Below, in pieces: positions 43,937-53,348 of a DNA stretch of 64,000 nucleotides. The notes below the pieces were generated by a model, which was not told the origin of the DNA, searched no databases, and worked only from the letters and a program-made list of their open reading frames with translations. How positions within the stretch are numbered: position 1 is the stretch's first letter; every line of letters begins with the position of its first letter. The position numbers and the translations under genes were made by a program. The DNA is taken from contig NZ_JAMZCY010000002.1 in the NCBI RefSeq assembly GCF_024519285.1, positions 124,001 to 188,000 on the forward strand, given 5' to 3'. The stretch comes from Cohnella sp. WQ 127256 (GTDB lineage Bacteria; Bacillota; Bacilli; Paenibacillales; Paenibacillaceae).

Positions 43937-46868
43937 TTCGTCCCTCCTTGATGGGAATCTTTAATTGAACGGTTGTTCCTTTGCCCGGCAGGGAGTTAAT
44001 CTCCAGAGTGCCCTGGGTGAGATCATGCACGCGTCGACGAACATTCGTAAATCCGATGCCGACATTGGCAGTCGCTCCCGCCATTAATTGAGCACATTTT
44101 ATTGCGGACATGCCTACACCATTATCGGAGATTCGTATGTTCAAGAAAGAATCGTGCGAGTTAATCGAAACCTGGACATGTCCAGGACCTTCTTTGTCGA
44201 ATAGGCCATGGCGAATCGCATTCTCGACTAAAGGCTGTAAGAGCAAGCTAGGAATCAGAACGTTCTCAACAGCAATTAGCGGATCGATGTCATAGGCGAA
44301 TGTAAGTCGTTCACCAAATCTAGCTTTCTCCACCTCTACATAGGCTTCAATAATTTCCAGTTCCTTCTGAAGGGAAGAAGATTGTCCATCCCGACTCGTC
44401 TCAAATATATAACGAAGGAAAGAACTGAGCATCGTCAGAAGATGAGCTGCACGCTCTCCATCCGTGTAACAAAAGGCAATAATGTTGCTGAGTGCGTTAT
44501 ATAAAAAATGCGGTTTGATCTGGATCTGCAGAAATGCCATTTCATACTCAATAGCTTTCAGCATAGACTGCTTCGTTTGTTCAGTGGCATTCAAGCGAGC
44601 CATCAATGTCTCTATCGAGAAAGGCTTTATTAAATAATCATTAGCGCCGGAAGCAAAGATCTTCTCAATATGTCTTGGATATTCGGAAGAAGTCATCATT
44701 AAGATCGGCAGATCCATTAAAGACGCTTGCATACGGATTTGCTGAAGCAATTCGAGACTATTCATGCTGCCTGGAATGATGTCATCAATGATCATCATCG
44801 CTGTTTCCGGGTGATTGCTATAGTAGTCAAGCGCCTCTTGAGCCGTATAAGCAATTCGTATCTTATAGGTATCGCTCAGCATGCCTCTCATGACTTCCGC
44901 GTGCATCACATCGTCATCAACAATTAGGAGTGTCCTTAGCTCTCGATCTTCTGTGAACATGGCAGATCGTATGTTGTACTCGTATTCTGTTGCGGCCACT
45001 GGCTCTTTGAGCTCGCTGAATACCAGCTTGAGCGTGAAGCGGATGCCGTTCCCTATACGTTCATACGTTATACTTCCATTCATTTGTTGGATGAGCGCCT
45101 CCGTCATCATGAGCCCTGAAGAATTCTGTCGATCCCTGATCGCTGTCGTTGGCTCGCGGGTTGACGTCACATAAAGAAGGGCATCCGTTCCAACTTGAAT
45201 GGATTCGATGGTCAAGCTGTCTTCCGCTGTATCGTGAGATATTTCTGTCATCATGCGTATGAGCACCTGCGTCAGACGTTGCTCGTCCGCCCATACATAA
45301 AGCTGCTTCGAAATTTTTTCGTTTATATGGATCTTCTTCTTCGCGAAGGTAAGCTGCATCAGCTGGATGACATGGAGCATGACCATCCGGAGATTGGTAG
45401 ATTTAAGCTGGATTGCGTAATCATCAAATCGAATGCGTGTAAAATCGTGCAGATCTCTCAGTAAATAAACCATGTTTCCAATGAGTTGCTCAGCCAAGTA
45501 TAATTGCTCGCCTTGCTTCTCGTGATCGCGTTCGCGGGTAATCGACTTGATCAAGTGGACGGTATCTTGTAGAGGTCTCTGTAAATCTAGCGTAGCGACT
45601 TTCAAGAAATCATCCTTCGCATCACTTGCCTTCTGCAATCGAACGGTCAGTTGTTCCGATTCCTCAGCTCGATTCATGAGACGTATGCCGAGAAACACAT
45701 TCATCGTCATAATAACCCCGATTAATCCGATTCTGTTCATACTGTTGCGGCCGGAGAAGAATAAGCTGTCCGACGAACTGCTTAGAGCGAAGATGGTTAG
45801 AAACAAAAGAACCGACAAGAGAATGATGGCTTCGTTTCTACGTATGGTAACTTTATTTTTAACCGTTAAATAGAATAGTCGAACAATAATGACTAGGAAT
45901 AATCCGTCGATGTAATAAAAGAACGGATACTGAACGAACGACAGGGTTCTGGCTGGGAGAATTGCATTTAGAAATGTATAGATCAGGACTGGAATAAATA
46001 GAAAAAACAGCGACTTTCGATTCATGAGGGTAGGGACCATTTTGACAATAAAGACAATAATCGAGATGGCCATCAAGAAGGTGCCGGTGTCTTGCAGACG
46101 AAAGTAGAGATCAAAAGGAATTGACGGAAATTCTCGTATCAATAGTCGCTCTCCGCGCAAAACAATGACGAATGCTAACAGCAGAAAGTGCAATCCGCTG
46201 TATAAGAAGGCTTCGTCCTTCGTTCGCAGCAAGTAGATGGTCATATGGAACATGCTGAACAGTAGCAAGCATAAGGCTGCTGTCCATTCCAGAGAAAGAT
46301 CGCGATTCAATTCTTCCTTTATATGTTCGGCGTCGCCGATATCAATCGGCAGGACGATACCGCCTCTTGCGTTGTAGAAGTTGGATACGTGGACGGTAAT
46401 AAGAAGTTGCCGGCTACCCGGTTTAAAATACACTTCATAGGTAGGATTATCCGGGACTGTCTCTTGTTTGGAAGTGGCCACTTTTCCTTTTTCGGAGATT
46501 ATTGCTCCATCGACGTAGAGGGTATGAGCGGACCAAATATTTCGAACACGGAGTCCGATATCGGACCAGTGATCGGGTAGATACACGATGAGTTGATAGG
46601 AGCCCCATTGTACATCGGGGGTCCAAGGACCTGGTACCCGCACATTATTCGCTTTTTGTGAAAAGTTAGTTGGGGTGACAAAGGATTCGGCTGTGAATTT
46701 CCAATCGCCAGCTAACGATACAAACGGTGAATCAGCGAGCTCACGCAGGTCAAGCACGCCGTCTACGGCTTTTATTTTGACGGAGCCTGTACCCTGGTCG
46801 CTAAAAATTATATAGAGAGTGGCAATTAAGGCGCATACCGCACCCAGCCAGCCAATCCATTTCTTCAT
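43905..46868 (-). CDS. Hybrid 7TM-DISM sensor kinase with two kinase modules and a receiver
   Basis: A 987-residue membrane signalling protein. Domains in order: N-terminal helix (about 5-22); an extracellular galactose-binding-like 7TMR-DISM domain (about 35-180); seven transmembrane helices (about 190-395); a HisKA/HATPase module (about 415-620); a receiver (about 645-765, D651-D653, acceptor D695, K748); and a His_kinase/HATPase module of LytS type (about 775-975, H787 in IQIKPHFLYNAL, LLQPLVENAIRHG). In the first module the acceptor histidine position is leucine (L427 in VATLDLQRPL), so that module cannot autophosphorylate there; the second looks intact. It partners with the SARP-type regulator. 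Confidence 0.88.
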   Translation of the reverse strand: MKKWIGWLGAVCALIATLYIIFSDQGTGSVKIKAVDGVLDLRELADSPFVSLAGDWKFTAESFVTPTNFSQKANNVRVPGPWTPDVQWGSYQLIVYLPDHWSDIGLRVRNIWSAHTLYVDGAIISEKGKVATSKQETVPDNPTYEVYFKPGSRQLLITVHVSNFYNARGGIVLPIDIGDAEHIKEELNRDLSLEWTAALCLLLFSMFHMTIYLLRTKDEAFLYSGLHFLLLAFVIVLRGERLLIREFPSIPFDLYFRLQDTGTFLMAISIIVFIVKMVPTLMNRKSLFFLFIPVLIYTFLNAILPARTLSFVQYPFFYYIDGLFLVIIVRLFYLTVKNKVTIRRNEAIILLSVLLFLTIFALSSSSDSLFFSGRNSMNRIGLIGVIMTMNVFLGIRLMNRAEESEQLTVRLQKASDAKDDFLKVATLDLQRPLQDTVHLIKSITRERDHEKQGEQLYLAEQLIGNMVYLLRDLHDFTRIRFDDYAIQLKSTNLRMVMLHVIQLMQLTFAKKKIHINEKISKQLYVWADEQRLTQVLIRMMTEISHDTAEDSLTIESIQVGTDALLYVTSTREPTTAIRDRQNSSGLMMTEALIQQMNGSITYERIGNGIRFTLKLVFSELKEPVAATEYEYNIRSAMFTEDRELRTLLIVDDDVMHAEVMRGMLSDTYKIRIAYTAQEALDYYSNHPETAMMIIDDIIPGSMNSLELLQQIRMQASLMDLPILMMTSSEYPRHIEKIFASGANDYLIKPFSIETLMARLNATEQTKQSMLKAIEYEMAFLQIQIKPHFLYNALSNIIAFCYTDGERAAHLLTMLSSFLRYIFETSRDGQSSSLQKELEIIEAYVEVEKARFGERLTFAYDIDPLIAVENVLIPSLLLQPLVENAIRHGLFDKEGPGHVQVSINSHDSFLNIRISDNGVGMSAIKCAQLMAGATANVGIGFTNVRRRVHDLTQGTLEINSLPGKGTTVQLKIPIKEGRNDVESNHRRG

Positions 46869-46906
46869 GTCTAGTCACACCCCTATAGCTACTATCTTAC
46901 GTTAAA

Positions 46907-46988
46907 GAACTCTCAAAAAACTACCAATTGATAGCTGAGTTTGAGAGATTTTTGAGAGATGCCTCTGTTAAGTTGTAATCTACAACTT
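46907..46988 (+). promoter_or_regulatory. Repeat-rich control region before the SLH/FnIII surface-protein gene
   Basis: TTTGAGAGAT occurs twice as a direct repeat at 46940-46949 and 46951-46960, an 11-base period. A similar inverted copy, ACTCTCAAAA, begins near 46907. Next to them, AAGTTGTA-ATC-TACAACTT (46970-46988) is a perfect inverted repeat. SARP-type regulators elsewhere bind direct repeats with this period, and a SARP-type response regulator is encoded next door. Confidence 0.5.
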
Positions 46989-47043
46989 GAAAAGCTTGGG
47001 ATAATAGAGGGAGTAAACTAATCATACAGAATGGGTGAAGCAG

Positions 47044-50000
47044 ATGAAGAAAAAAATGATTTCAATGGTAGTGGCTTTCATATTAATTGTTACGAATACG
47101 TCAATGGCGTATGCACTAGCGCCGGTAGCAGAGGTTTACTATAGTACCGGAATAAGTACATATGATTCTAGTGATTTTGAAAGCCAGTTAAATGATGCTA
47201 TTAAAGCCAAACTGATAGCAGGGGGTGTGAAATCTAAATATGTATCTATCATGGACTCAAGTGCAGACCCGGCAGCTGTAACGGATACGACACACGTGCA
47301 TTACGGATATAACAGCTGGTATAACGGCAGTACCCCGGAGGTTGAAACTCCCGATTACAATCATGTTCAAATTTCCAGCGACAGGAAAACATTTACTTTT
47401 TACGGGTATACCGCACCTGCTTACAAGGATTTTATGCTGACGACTGGAAGTCCTTCTGGCAAGAAGATCATCACCTTCGATATGGATGAGTCCAAAGTGG
47501 ATTATCATAGCATGGAAGGCGGAGGCTTTCTATTCAATTCGCAGATTGATAACGATGGGAAATTAAGCGGATACGCTATTTTATATGTTCAGGGCGCTGT
47601 CAAAGTGTATAAGATCAGTGGGGTAAAAGCAATTGACCTACACAATGAGACGTCGCGTGCTCTGAGTTCGGTAGCAGGAGTTACTCAAATTGGAAGTTAT
47701 CCAAAAGGGGCAGACACTCACCACAGTATTAAAATTAATGTAACGGATTCGAAGCTGAATATGTGGGATAATGGAGAGCAAATCATTAGAGGCTTAACTC
47801 TCCCCGACATTTACGGTGACGAATTTGGTCCAATTGTTAGTCATGTCAGTCATGGCTGCGGAATCATCTCGATTTTTTCGTTTGATAATATGAAGTTATT
47901 CTCTACTTCGAGTAAGACGTTTGATCAAGCCGTAAATAATATCCATTGGGAGACCTATTCACCTTTACGTTATATCGTAAATATTAACGATGACCCTAGC
48001 GTGATTTTGGATGGAGGACCGAATCAAGCCAATCTGACGAACACGTTCAATAACAACGGTGCACAATATGTTGGGGTATCTAGCTCGGTATATTCAAACC
48101 TCAACACAACCTTTATCGGTAACATTCCGCAAGGCGGACTGGATGTCAATTCTGGAGGGACCAGCGCCGCTATCGTTGAAGCAATCGCTGATCGCATCGC
48201 GAATCAAATCCTCGGGAATTATAAAGCAGCTATTCTGGCTATTGAAACAGCAGAGAACGAGACAGTTATCGGGTTTAATTCCGGTGACACGAAAGATGCG
48301 GTAAAAAACAATATCACACTGAATCAAGGCGATGGTGTAACCACTGTCTGGTCCTCGGATCAGCCTTCGGTAATCGCACCCGACGGAACCGTGACGAGAC
48401 CAGCTATCGCTCAATCTGGAACTTATGTGAACTTGAAGGCAACCATTACAAAAGACGGGCTTACCAGCGAGAAAACCTTTACTGTTTATGTTAAAGCGGC
48501 AGACCCGGCTCCGTTAACCACTTTGTCGTCTACAGCAGGAAATGGTCAAGTGACATTGAATTTCCCGTCTTTGATTGGCGCCTTGAATGGAGATATTGTT
48601 GTTGAACAATCTACGGACGGTACTGTCTTTACACCGGTTAGCCCATTGGAGACGTTGGATGCGTCCTCAACGAGCGCAACAGTAACCGGTTTAACGAACG
48701 GTGAAACCTACTATTTCCGATTAACAATCGGATCGGGATTGTATACAGGTCCATCCAATGTCGTCGAAATCTCGCCCTCTGAATCCTTAACTACTTTGTC
48801 GGCTGTTGCTGGCAATCAACAAGTTACATTGAATTTCCCTGCCTTAACAGGGGCATCGGCCATCGTTGTTGAACAATCTACAGACGGTATTACCTTCACT
48901 CCGGCAACGACATCGGAGACGTTGGATGCTGCTTCTACGAGCGCAATTGTAACTGGATTAACGAACGGAACAAAGTACCATATACGTTTGTCCATCGATT
49001 CGGGTAAATATGCAGGCTTGTCCAATGTTGTCGAAATCACACCTTCTGAACCATTGACCACTTTGTCAGCTGTTGCAGGCAGTCAACGAGTTACCTTGAA
49101 ATTCCCTGCTTTAACAGGGGCATCTGGTATCGTTGTTGAACAATCTACAGACGGTATCACATTCACTCCGGCAACGACATCGGAGACGTTGGATGCTGCT
49201 TCTACGAGCGCAATTGTAACTGGATTAACGAATGGAACAACGTACCATATCCGATTGTCAGTCGTATCGGGTGAACATGCAGGCTTGTCCAATGTGGTTA
49301 CTATTAAACCAGTTGCACCTCAATCTTCCGGAGGTGGAGGTGGAGGGCTGCCTACAATAAATACGACGAAAGTTATTGTTTCTGACCAAGCCAACGGTGG
49401 TAAAGTCGTTCAGGAAAAAATTACACAATTAATTGGAGACAACTTAAAAGTATCAGGGAAAATAAAATCGGCAAACGGCCAAGAGCTTAATGTGCCGAAT
49501 ATTGAGATGAATGAAGATGGAAGCTTTACGCTTCCGAAAGTTGCACCTGGCGAATATAAATTGTCGTTGAACGTTATCGCGCCCAACGGAGAAAAGCTAG
49601 CTGGTCCTGCTGGTAAATTAATTGTCGATAGTAACGGAAATGCAAGCTTATCCGTTGATCTGGTTGATCCCTATGGTACGATTCTCGATACGATAACAGA
49701 TCAGCCGATCGCTGGTGTGAATATGAAATTATACTGGGCAGATACAGAGCTGAACCGTTCCAAAGGTAGAGTCCCTGGAACTCAAGTTAAACTGCCTGAG
49801 CTGCCGGATTTCTCGCCAAACAAAAACCACAACCCGCAAAGTAGCTCAGACAAAGGCGAATACGGCTGGATGGTTTACGCAGATGGTGATTACTACTTCT
49901 TAGGTGAGAAGAATGGATACATCGTTTTTGACAGCCGTGACGATAAACGTGAGATGAGCTATGGGGATGATAGCTATATTAAAGGCGGGGTCATCCATGT

Positions 50001-50655
50001 CGGTCAAACGATCGTAAAATTCAGCTTCTCCGCACAGCCGAAAGTGAAAGCCACAGGCAATCATAGTCCATACATGATTGGATATCCTGACGGGACTTTC
50101 CAACCGGATCGTGGAATTGCCCGATCTGAGGTCGCTGCGATCTTATCCCGTTTGTATACATCTTCAGCGAGCTCTAACAAAGTATCATATTCGGATGTGA
50201 GCGCAAATTATTGGGCTGTGGATGCTATCAAGATTGCAACCAATAATAAATGGATGGTCGGTTCCGGCAACAATACATTCAAGCCGAAGAATCAGATCAC
50301 TCGAGCGGAATTCCTGCAAATACTCACGAATGTGTATAAATGGGACGTCGTTAAGGAAAGCACATACTCTGACATAACGGGACACTGGGCTGAAAAAGCC
50401 ATTGCAACGGCTGAGAAGCAAGGTCTGCTGTCTGATTTTACGGAGAAGACCTTCAGTCCGAACCAACCTATTACGAGAGTAGAAGTTGTCCGGATCTTTA
50501 ACCAGCTGCAGGAACGCAAGCCGTGGGACATCCATGTTGGACTGAAATGGACCGATGTTCCGGAAAGCTATGAGCATTATTCAGACGTTATGGAAGCTTC
50601 GATTCCGCATCCATTCGAGCAATTCGAGACCGGAATCGAAAATTGGAAGGAATAG
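47044..50655 (+). CDS. Large S-layer-type surface protein with FnIII repeats and C-terminal SLH motifs
   Basis: A 1203-residue secreted protein. It has a signal peptide (about 1-24), an N-terminal region I do not recognise (about 25-400) and an atrophied Ig-like domain (about 405-485). Three fibronectin type III-like repeats follow (about 490-755), then a Gly-rich hinge, a carboxypeptidase-regulatory-like domain (about 770-900) and three SLH motifs (about 1005-1180; examples IGYPDGTFQPDRGIARSEVA, and MVGSGNNTFKPKNQITRAEF). It is bound to wall polymer on the outside. The ATG at 47044 is preferred over a GTG at 47035. It is divergent from the hybrid kinase gene, so it is a likely output of that signalling pair. 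Function may be adhesion or substrate binding; this is inference. Confidence 0.85.
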   Translation: MKKKMISMVVAFILIVTNTSMAYALAPVAEVYYSTGISTYDSSDFESQLNDAIKAKLIAGGVKSKYVSIMDSSADPAAVTDTTHVHYGYNSWYNGSTPEVETPDYNHVQISSDRKTFTFYGYTAPAYKDFMLTTGSPSGKKIITFDMDESKVDYHSMEGGGFLFNSQIDNDGKLSGYAILYVQGAVKVYKISGVKAIDLHNETSRALSSVAGVTQIGSYPKGADTHHSIKINVTDSKLNMWDNGEQIIRGLTLPDIYGDEFGPIVSHVSHGCGIISIFSFDNMKLFSTSSKTFDQAVNNIHWETYSPLRYIVNINDDPSVILDGGPNQANLTNTFNNNGAQYVGVSSSVYSNLNTTFIGNIPQGGLDVNSGGTSAAIVEAIADRIANQILGNYKAAILAIETAENETVIGFNSGDTKDAVKNNITLNQGDGVTTVWSSDQPSVIAPDGTVTRPAIAQSGTYVNLKATITKDGLTSEKTFTVYVKAADPAPLTTLSSTAGNGQVTLNFPSLIGALNGDIVVEQSTDGTVFTPVSPLETLDASSTSATVTGLTNGETYYFRLTIGSGLYTGPSNVVEISPSESLTTLSAVAGNQQVTLNFPALTGASAIVVEQSTDGITFTPATTSETLDAASTSAIVTGLTNGTKYHIRLSIDSGKYAGLSNVVEITPSEPLTTLSAVAGSQRVTLKFPALTGASGIVVEQSTDGITFTPATTSETLDAASTSAIVTGLTNGTTYHIRLSVVSGEHAGLSNVVTIKPVAPQSSGGGGGGLPTINTTKVIVSDQANGGKVVQEKITQLIGDNLKVSGKIKSANGQELNVPNIEMNEDGSFTLPKVAPGEYKLSLNVIAPNGEKLAGPAGKLIVDSNGNASLSVDLVDPYGTILDTITDQPIAGVNMKLYWADTELNRSKGRVPGTQVKLPELPDFSPNKNHNPQSSSDKGEYGWMVYADGDYYFLGEKNGYIVFDSRDDKREMSYGDDSYIKGGVIHVGQTIVKFSFSAQPKVKATGNHSPYMIGYPDGTFQPDRGIARSEVAAILSRLYTSSASSNKVSYSDVSANYWAVDAIKIATNNKWMVGSGNNTFKPKNQITRAEFLQILTNVYKWDVVKESTYSDITGHWAEKAIATAEKQGLLSDFTEKTFSPNQPITRVEVVRIFNQLQERKPWDIHVGLKWTDVPESYEHYSDVMEASIPHPFEQFETGIENWKE
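48787..49320 (+). repeat. Tandem near-identical 267-base repeats (FnIII modules 2 and 3)
   Basis: Two units, 48787-49053 and 49054-49320, encode 89-residue fibronectin III-like modules that are almost the same at DNA level over long stretches (for example the part coding for ETLDAASTSAIVTGLTNGT). A more diverged first unit of 273 bases lies at 48514-48786. Unit number can be expected to vary by recombination. Confidence 0.85.
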
Positions 50656-50759
50656 AATCAATTCAATGTAAACTTATAAACAATTGATTTAGTAGGACTT
50701 TGGGGACGGATGAGAATAACAGCTCAATGTGCTGGGCCACATCGTTTGAATCCCATGTC

Positions 50760-51290
50760 GTTTAGAAGCACTGACCAATGTGACTGTTACTGAAGAACAA
50801 ATTAATGCCTTTGCCCTCTCAGGGTGTCAGCAACCGAGAAATTCAAGATCATCAATAAATTTAATTTAGGGTGGCATAATCGTCCGTTACAGGATGAATA
50901 TGCCACCTATTTTCTTGGTGTAATACATCAAACGGGATGGGCTATTGAAGAAAAAGCAGGGTACTTGGTCATCGGGGTTGATCTGGATGGTTGCAAGTAT
51001 GTGCTTGGGATGTGGATGAGGAAGACGATGCTAAGTTCTGGATCGGTGTTCTCAATGACCTGAAAACCATGGTGTACAAGATATTCTCACCATGTGCGTA
51101 GACATCTGGAGGCTTCACACAAGTGATTCAGCCTTTTACTCCAAGACAGATATTTAGAAGTGTGTTATCCACCAGATCCGAAACTCCACCAGATTTGTCT
51201 CTTACCAAGATCTTAAGAACGTGTTATTTCGCAATTCTCATTCATTAACTCAATGGCTCTGTACACTTAAAGATTCAATATATATCAAGT
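50760..51290 (+). pseudogene. Decayed IS256-family (Mutator type) transposase
   Basis: Pieces of an IS256-type transposase can be followed through several frames. INAFALS and GVSNREIQDH (50799-50854) come first, then GWHNRPLQDEYATYFLGVIH, YLVIGVDLDGCKYVLGMWM (to about 51020), DAKFWIGVLNDLKT (from about 51031) and MCVDIWRLHTSDSAFYSKTD, then an in-frame stop, and KCVIHQIRNSTRFVSYQDLK. In intact relatives these run as one protein around the DDE catalytic core. Frameshifts and stops show it is dead. It marks the left edge of the AT-rich defence island. No terminal inverted repeats could be defined. Confidence 0.8.
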
Positions 51291-51605
51291 AAATGAATAT
51301 TAGGATTACTATAATAATTATATTGGAATTTCTAAATATAAAACAATATTACATAAAGAAGGAAGTATTTAAGAAAGTGTCGAATTAGTTCAAATGACCT
51401 AATTTTTCATCTTAAATAAAGCAACGAAATTTCTATATAAATAATTTTTTTTAGTAGGGTGGTTCTCTGACAAATGCGATCCCGATTCCCTTAGGTCCAT
51501 TTTTAGAGCCAAAGGAAATACAGTCATGATATATGTTTATTATTAATCGAGCTGGTATGAGGTGAATTAAGGTCTGTAAAATTTATCTCACTAAGGGGAT
51601 ACATT
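51291..51605. other. AT-rich intergenic region upstream of the defence operon
   Basis: No gene is supported here. A 42-codon open frame on the minus strand (51399-51527) matches nothing I recognise. The stretch presumably contains the promoter of the operon starting at 51606; no convincing -35/-10 pair could be chosen among many AT-rich candidates. Confidence 0.4.
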
Positions 51606-51845
51606 ATGGCACTTATAACGAAAAAAAGAACTCGAAAAACTATAAGAGACAAGGCTAAAATCCATGATCAAGTAGACGCGACTTTTTTTAGTTTCTTAGA
51701 TATGGCTGGAAATAGGTATCTCCAAATAGATACATATGGGAGAGAAGAACGGGTTATACCAAATAAGATTAGCCAATCATTCCAAATTGATAGGGAAGCT
51801 GCGCTATTTCTGATTGAGTTACTTCAAAGGGAGTTTCAAGAATAG
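51606..51845 (+). CDS. Small basic protein heading the GHKL-Z1 defence operon
   Basis: A protein of 79 residues that I do not recognise. It starts with a basic stretch (KKRTRKTIRDKAKIH) and continues with a short predicted beta-rich part (ATFFSFLDMAGNRYLQIDTY) and a C-terminal helix (REAALFLIELLQREFQE). AAGGGG precedes the ATG, and the ATPase gene follows after 15 bases, so it is co-transcribed with the system. Its size and basic start would suit a DNA-binding accessory or regulator. It is a real gene by spacing and ribosome site, but its role is unknown. Confidence 0.65.
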   Translation: MALITKKRTRKTIRDKAKIHDQVDATFFSFLDMAGNRYLQIDTYGREERVIPNKISQSFQIDREAALFLIELLQREFQE

Positions 51846-51860
51846 ATATTTGGAGGATTT

Positions 51861-53324
51861 ATGAGTAAAACTTATGAGCTTGTCAATCCATTTGCGGATG
51901 CTATTGTTGAGTCATTAAGAGCCGTCGGTTATAGCCTAGAAACGGCTATTTCAGACATTATTGATAATAGTATTTCAGCCGGCGCTAAAAAGATCCAATT
52001 AACATTTTTTTGGGACGTAGAACATTCGTATATTCGAATTGAAGATAATGGACGAGGAATGACGAGAGAGGAACTAGTCGAAGCAATGAGACTAGGAACG
52101 CGTAATCCTCTACAAAGCAGAAGTGAAAGGGATTTAGGCAGGTTTGGACTGGGATTGAAGACTGCCTCATTCTCTCAATGTAGAAGACTTACTGTAAAAT
52201 CTAAGACTTGTAGCACGATTAATAATACACGATGCTGGGATTTAGATTTTATCCAGTTAGAAAGATCATGGGCACTTCTTGATGAAACGTTCAATGAACA
52301 ATCCGAAGAAAGATTAGCTACCACGATGAACAACGAAGCAGGTACCATTATTTTATGGGAAAATATGGATAAGGTATTAGGAGAGAAAATCAATAATAAA
52401 TCACACGATAATTTTTTGAAAAAAATTGAACGCACTGAGAAACATATAAGTATGGTGTTTCATCGATTTTTAAAAGGCGCACATGCCATAAATATATTCA
52501 TTAATGGGAACAAGATTGTGCCGTGGGATCCGTATATGACTGATGAGATGACTACGATAGAATTTCCGGAACAATCATACTCGGATGGTAAAGGTATCAT
52601 TACCATAAAACCGTATCTATTGCCTCACCATTCAAAATTGACTAAAAAGGCCTATATACTTGGTGAAGGTACTAAAGGTTGGAACGAAATGCAAGGCTTC
52701 TATATCTATCGGAACCAACGACTATTAGTAGCCGGTGATTGGCTTGGATTATTCAAGAAAGACGAATCTTGTAAGCTAGCAAGAATAATTGTAGATATAC
52801 CAAATAACCTGGATGTTGCCTGGGACATTGATATAAAGAAAGCTTCAGCTAGACCACCTGATTTCATCATAGACGAATTGGCACTAATTGGACGACGGGT
52901 AAGAGAAGCGTCAACAAAAGTATACTATCACAGAGGGACTACCGTACAAAAGAGGTTAAATCAGGAAGTGATCAGTACTTGGAAGCAAGTGCAACAACAC
53001 GGTAATATCTCATTTAGAGTCAATAGAGATCATCCTATTGTTTCCTCACTATTTAAGAATAATACTCAGGTTAAAAAGGAAGTTGAAGCACTACTATCAT
53101 TAATAGAAGAAACAATTCCAATTGATCTTATTTCTTCCCACAGCATAAGCAACCACCAACAAGTAAGAGACGAAAAAATAAAGTTAGATGAAATCAGATA
53201 TGTACTGAGCGAAGTAATTGTAGCATTAAAAGAGGGTGGTCTAGGAGACGAAGCAATAAGAAATCAAGTGTCACGAATGGATCCATTTAACAAATACCCA
53301 GAAATCATTGCAATGCTCATATAA
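51861..53324 (+). CDS. MutL/MORC-like GHKL ATPase of a restriction/defence system
   Basis: A 487-residue ATPase. The GHKL (Bergerat) fold fills about residues 5-190: N box SDIIDNSISAGA (D32 at the place of the usual catalytic Glu, N36 for magnesium), G1 EDNGRGM (62-67) and G2 GRFGLGLKTAS (93-103). An S5-like second domain follows (about 210-340, with GFYIYRNQRLLVAGDWLGLF), as in MutL and MORC, then a helical C-terminus. Such ATPases occur with Z1 helicases and nucleases in predicted restriction systems, where ATP-driven dimer closure may act on DNA. GGAGG is seven bases before the ATG; the Z1 gene follows after 24 bases. Confidence 0.85.
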   Translation: MSKTYELVNPFADAIVESLRAVGYSLETAISDIIDNSISAGAKKIQLTFFWDVEHSYIRIEDNGRGMTREELVEAMRLGTRNPLQSRSERDLGRFGLGLKTASFSQCRRLTVKSKTCSTINNTRCWDLDFIQLERSWALLDETFNEQSEERLATTMNNEAGTIILWENMDKVLGEKINNKSHDNFLKKIERTEKHISMVFHRFLKGAHAINIFINGNKIVPWDPYMTDEMTTIEFPEQSYSDGKGIITIKPYLLPHHSKLTKKAYILGEGTKGWNEMQGFYIYRNQRLLVAGDWLGLFKKDESCKLARIIVDIPNNLDVAWDIDIKKASARPPDFIIDELALIGRRVREASTKVYYHRGTTVQKRLNQEVISTWKQVQQHGNISFRVNRDHPIVSSLFKNNTQVKKEVEALLSLIEETIPIDLISSHSISNHQQVRDEKIKLDEIRYVLSEVIVALKEGGLGDEAIRNQVSRMDPFNKYPEIIAMLI

Positions 53325-53348
53325 CTCTAAGGAGGTTCTCAATTCAAC

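Noticed and set aside
50824..51063. Open frame of 79 codons taken as an independent gene
   Set aside because: It is only the middle part of the frameshifted IS256-type transposase, whose other pieces lie in neighbouring frames.
51399..51527. Minus-strand frame of 42 codons upstream of the defence operon
   Set aside because: No ribosome site, no recognisable motif and AT-rich context make a real gene unlikely; a protein search would decide.
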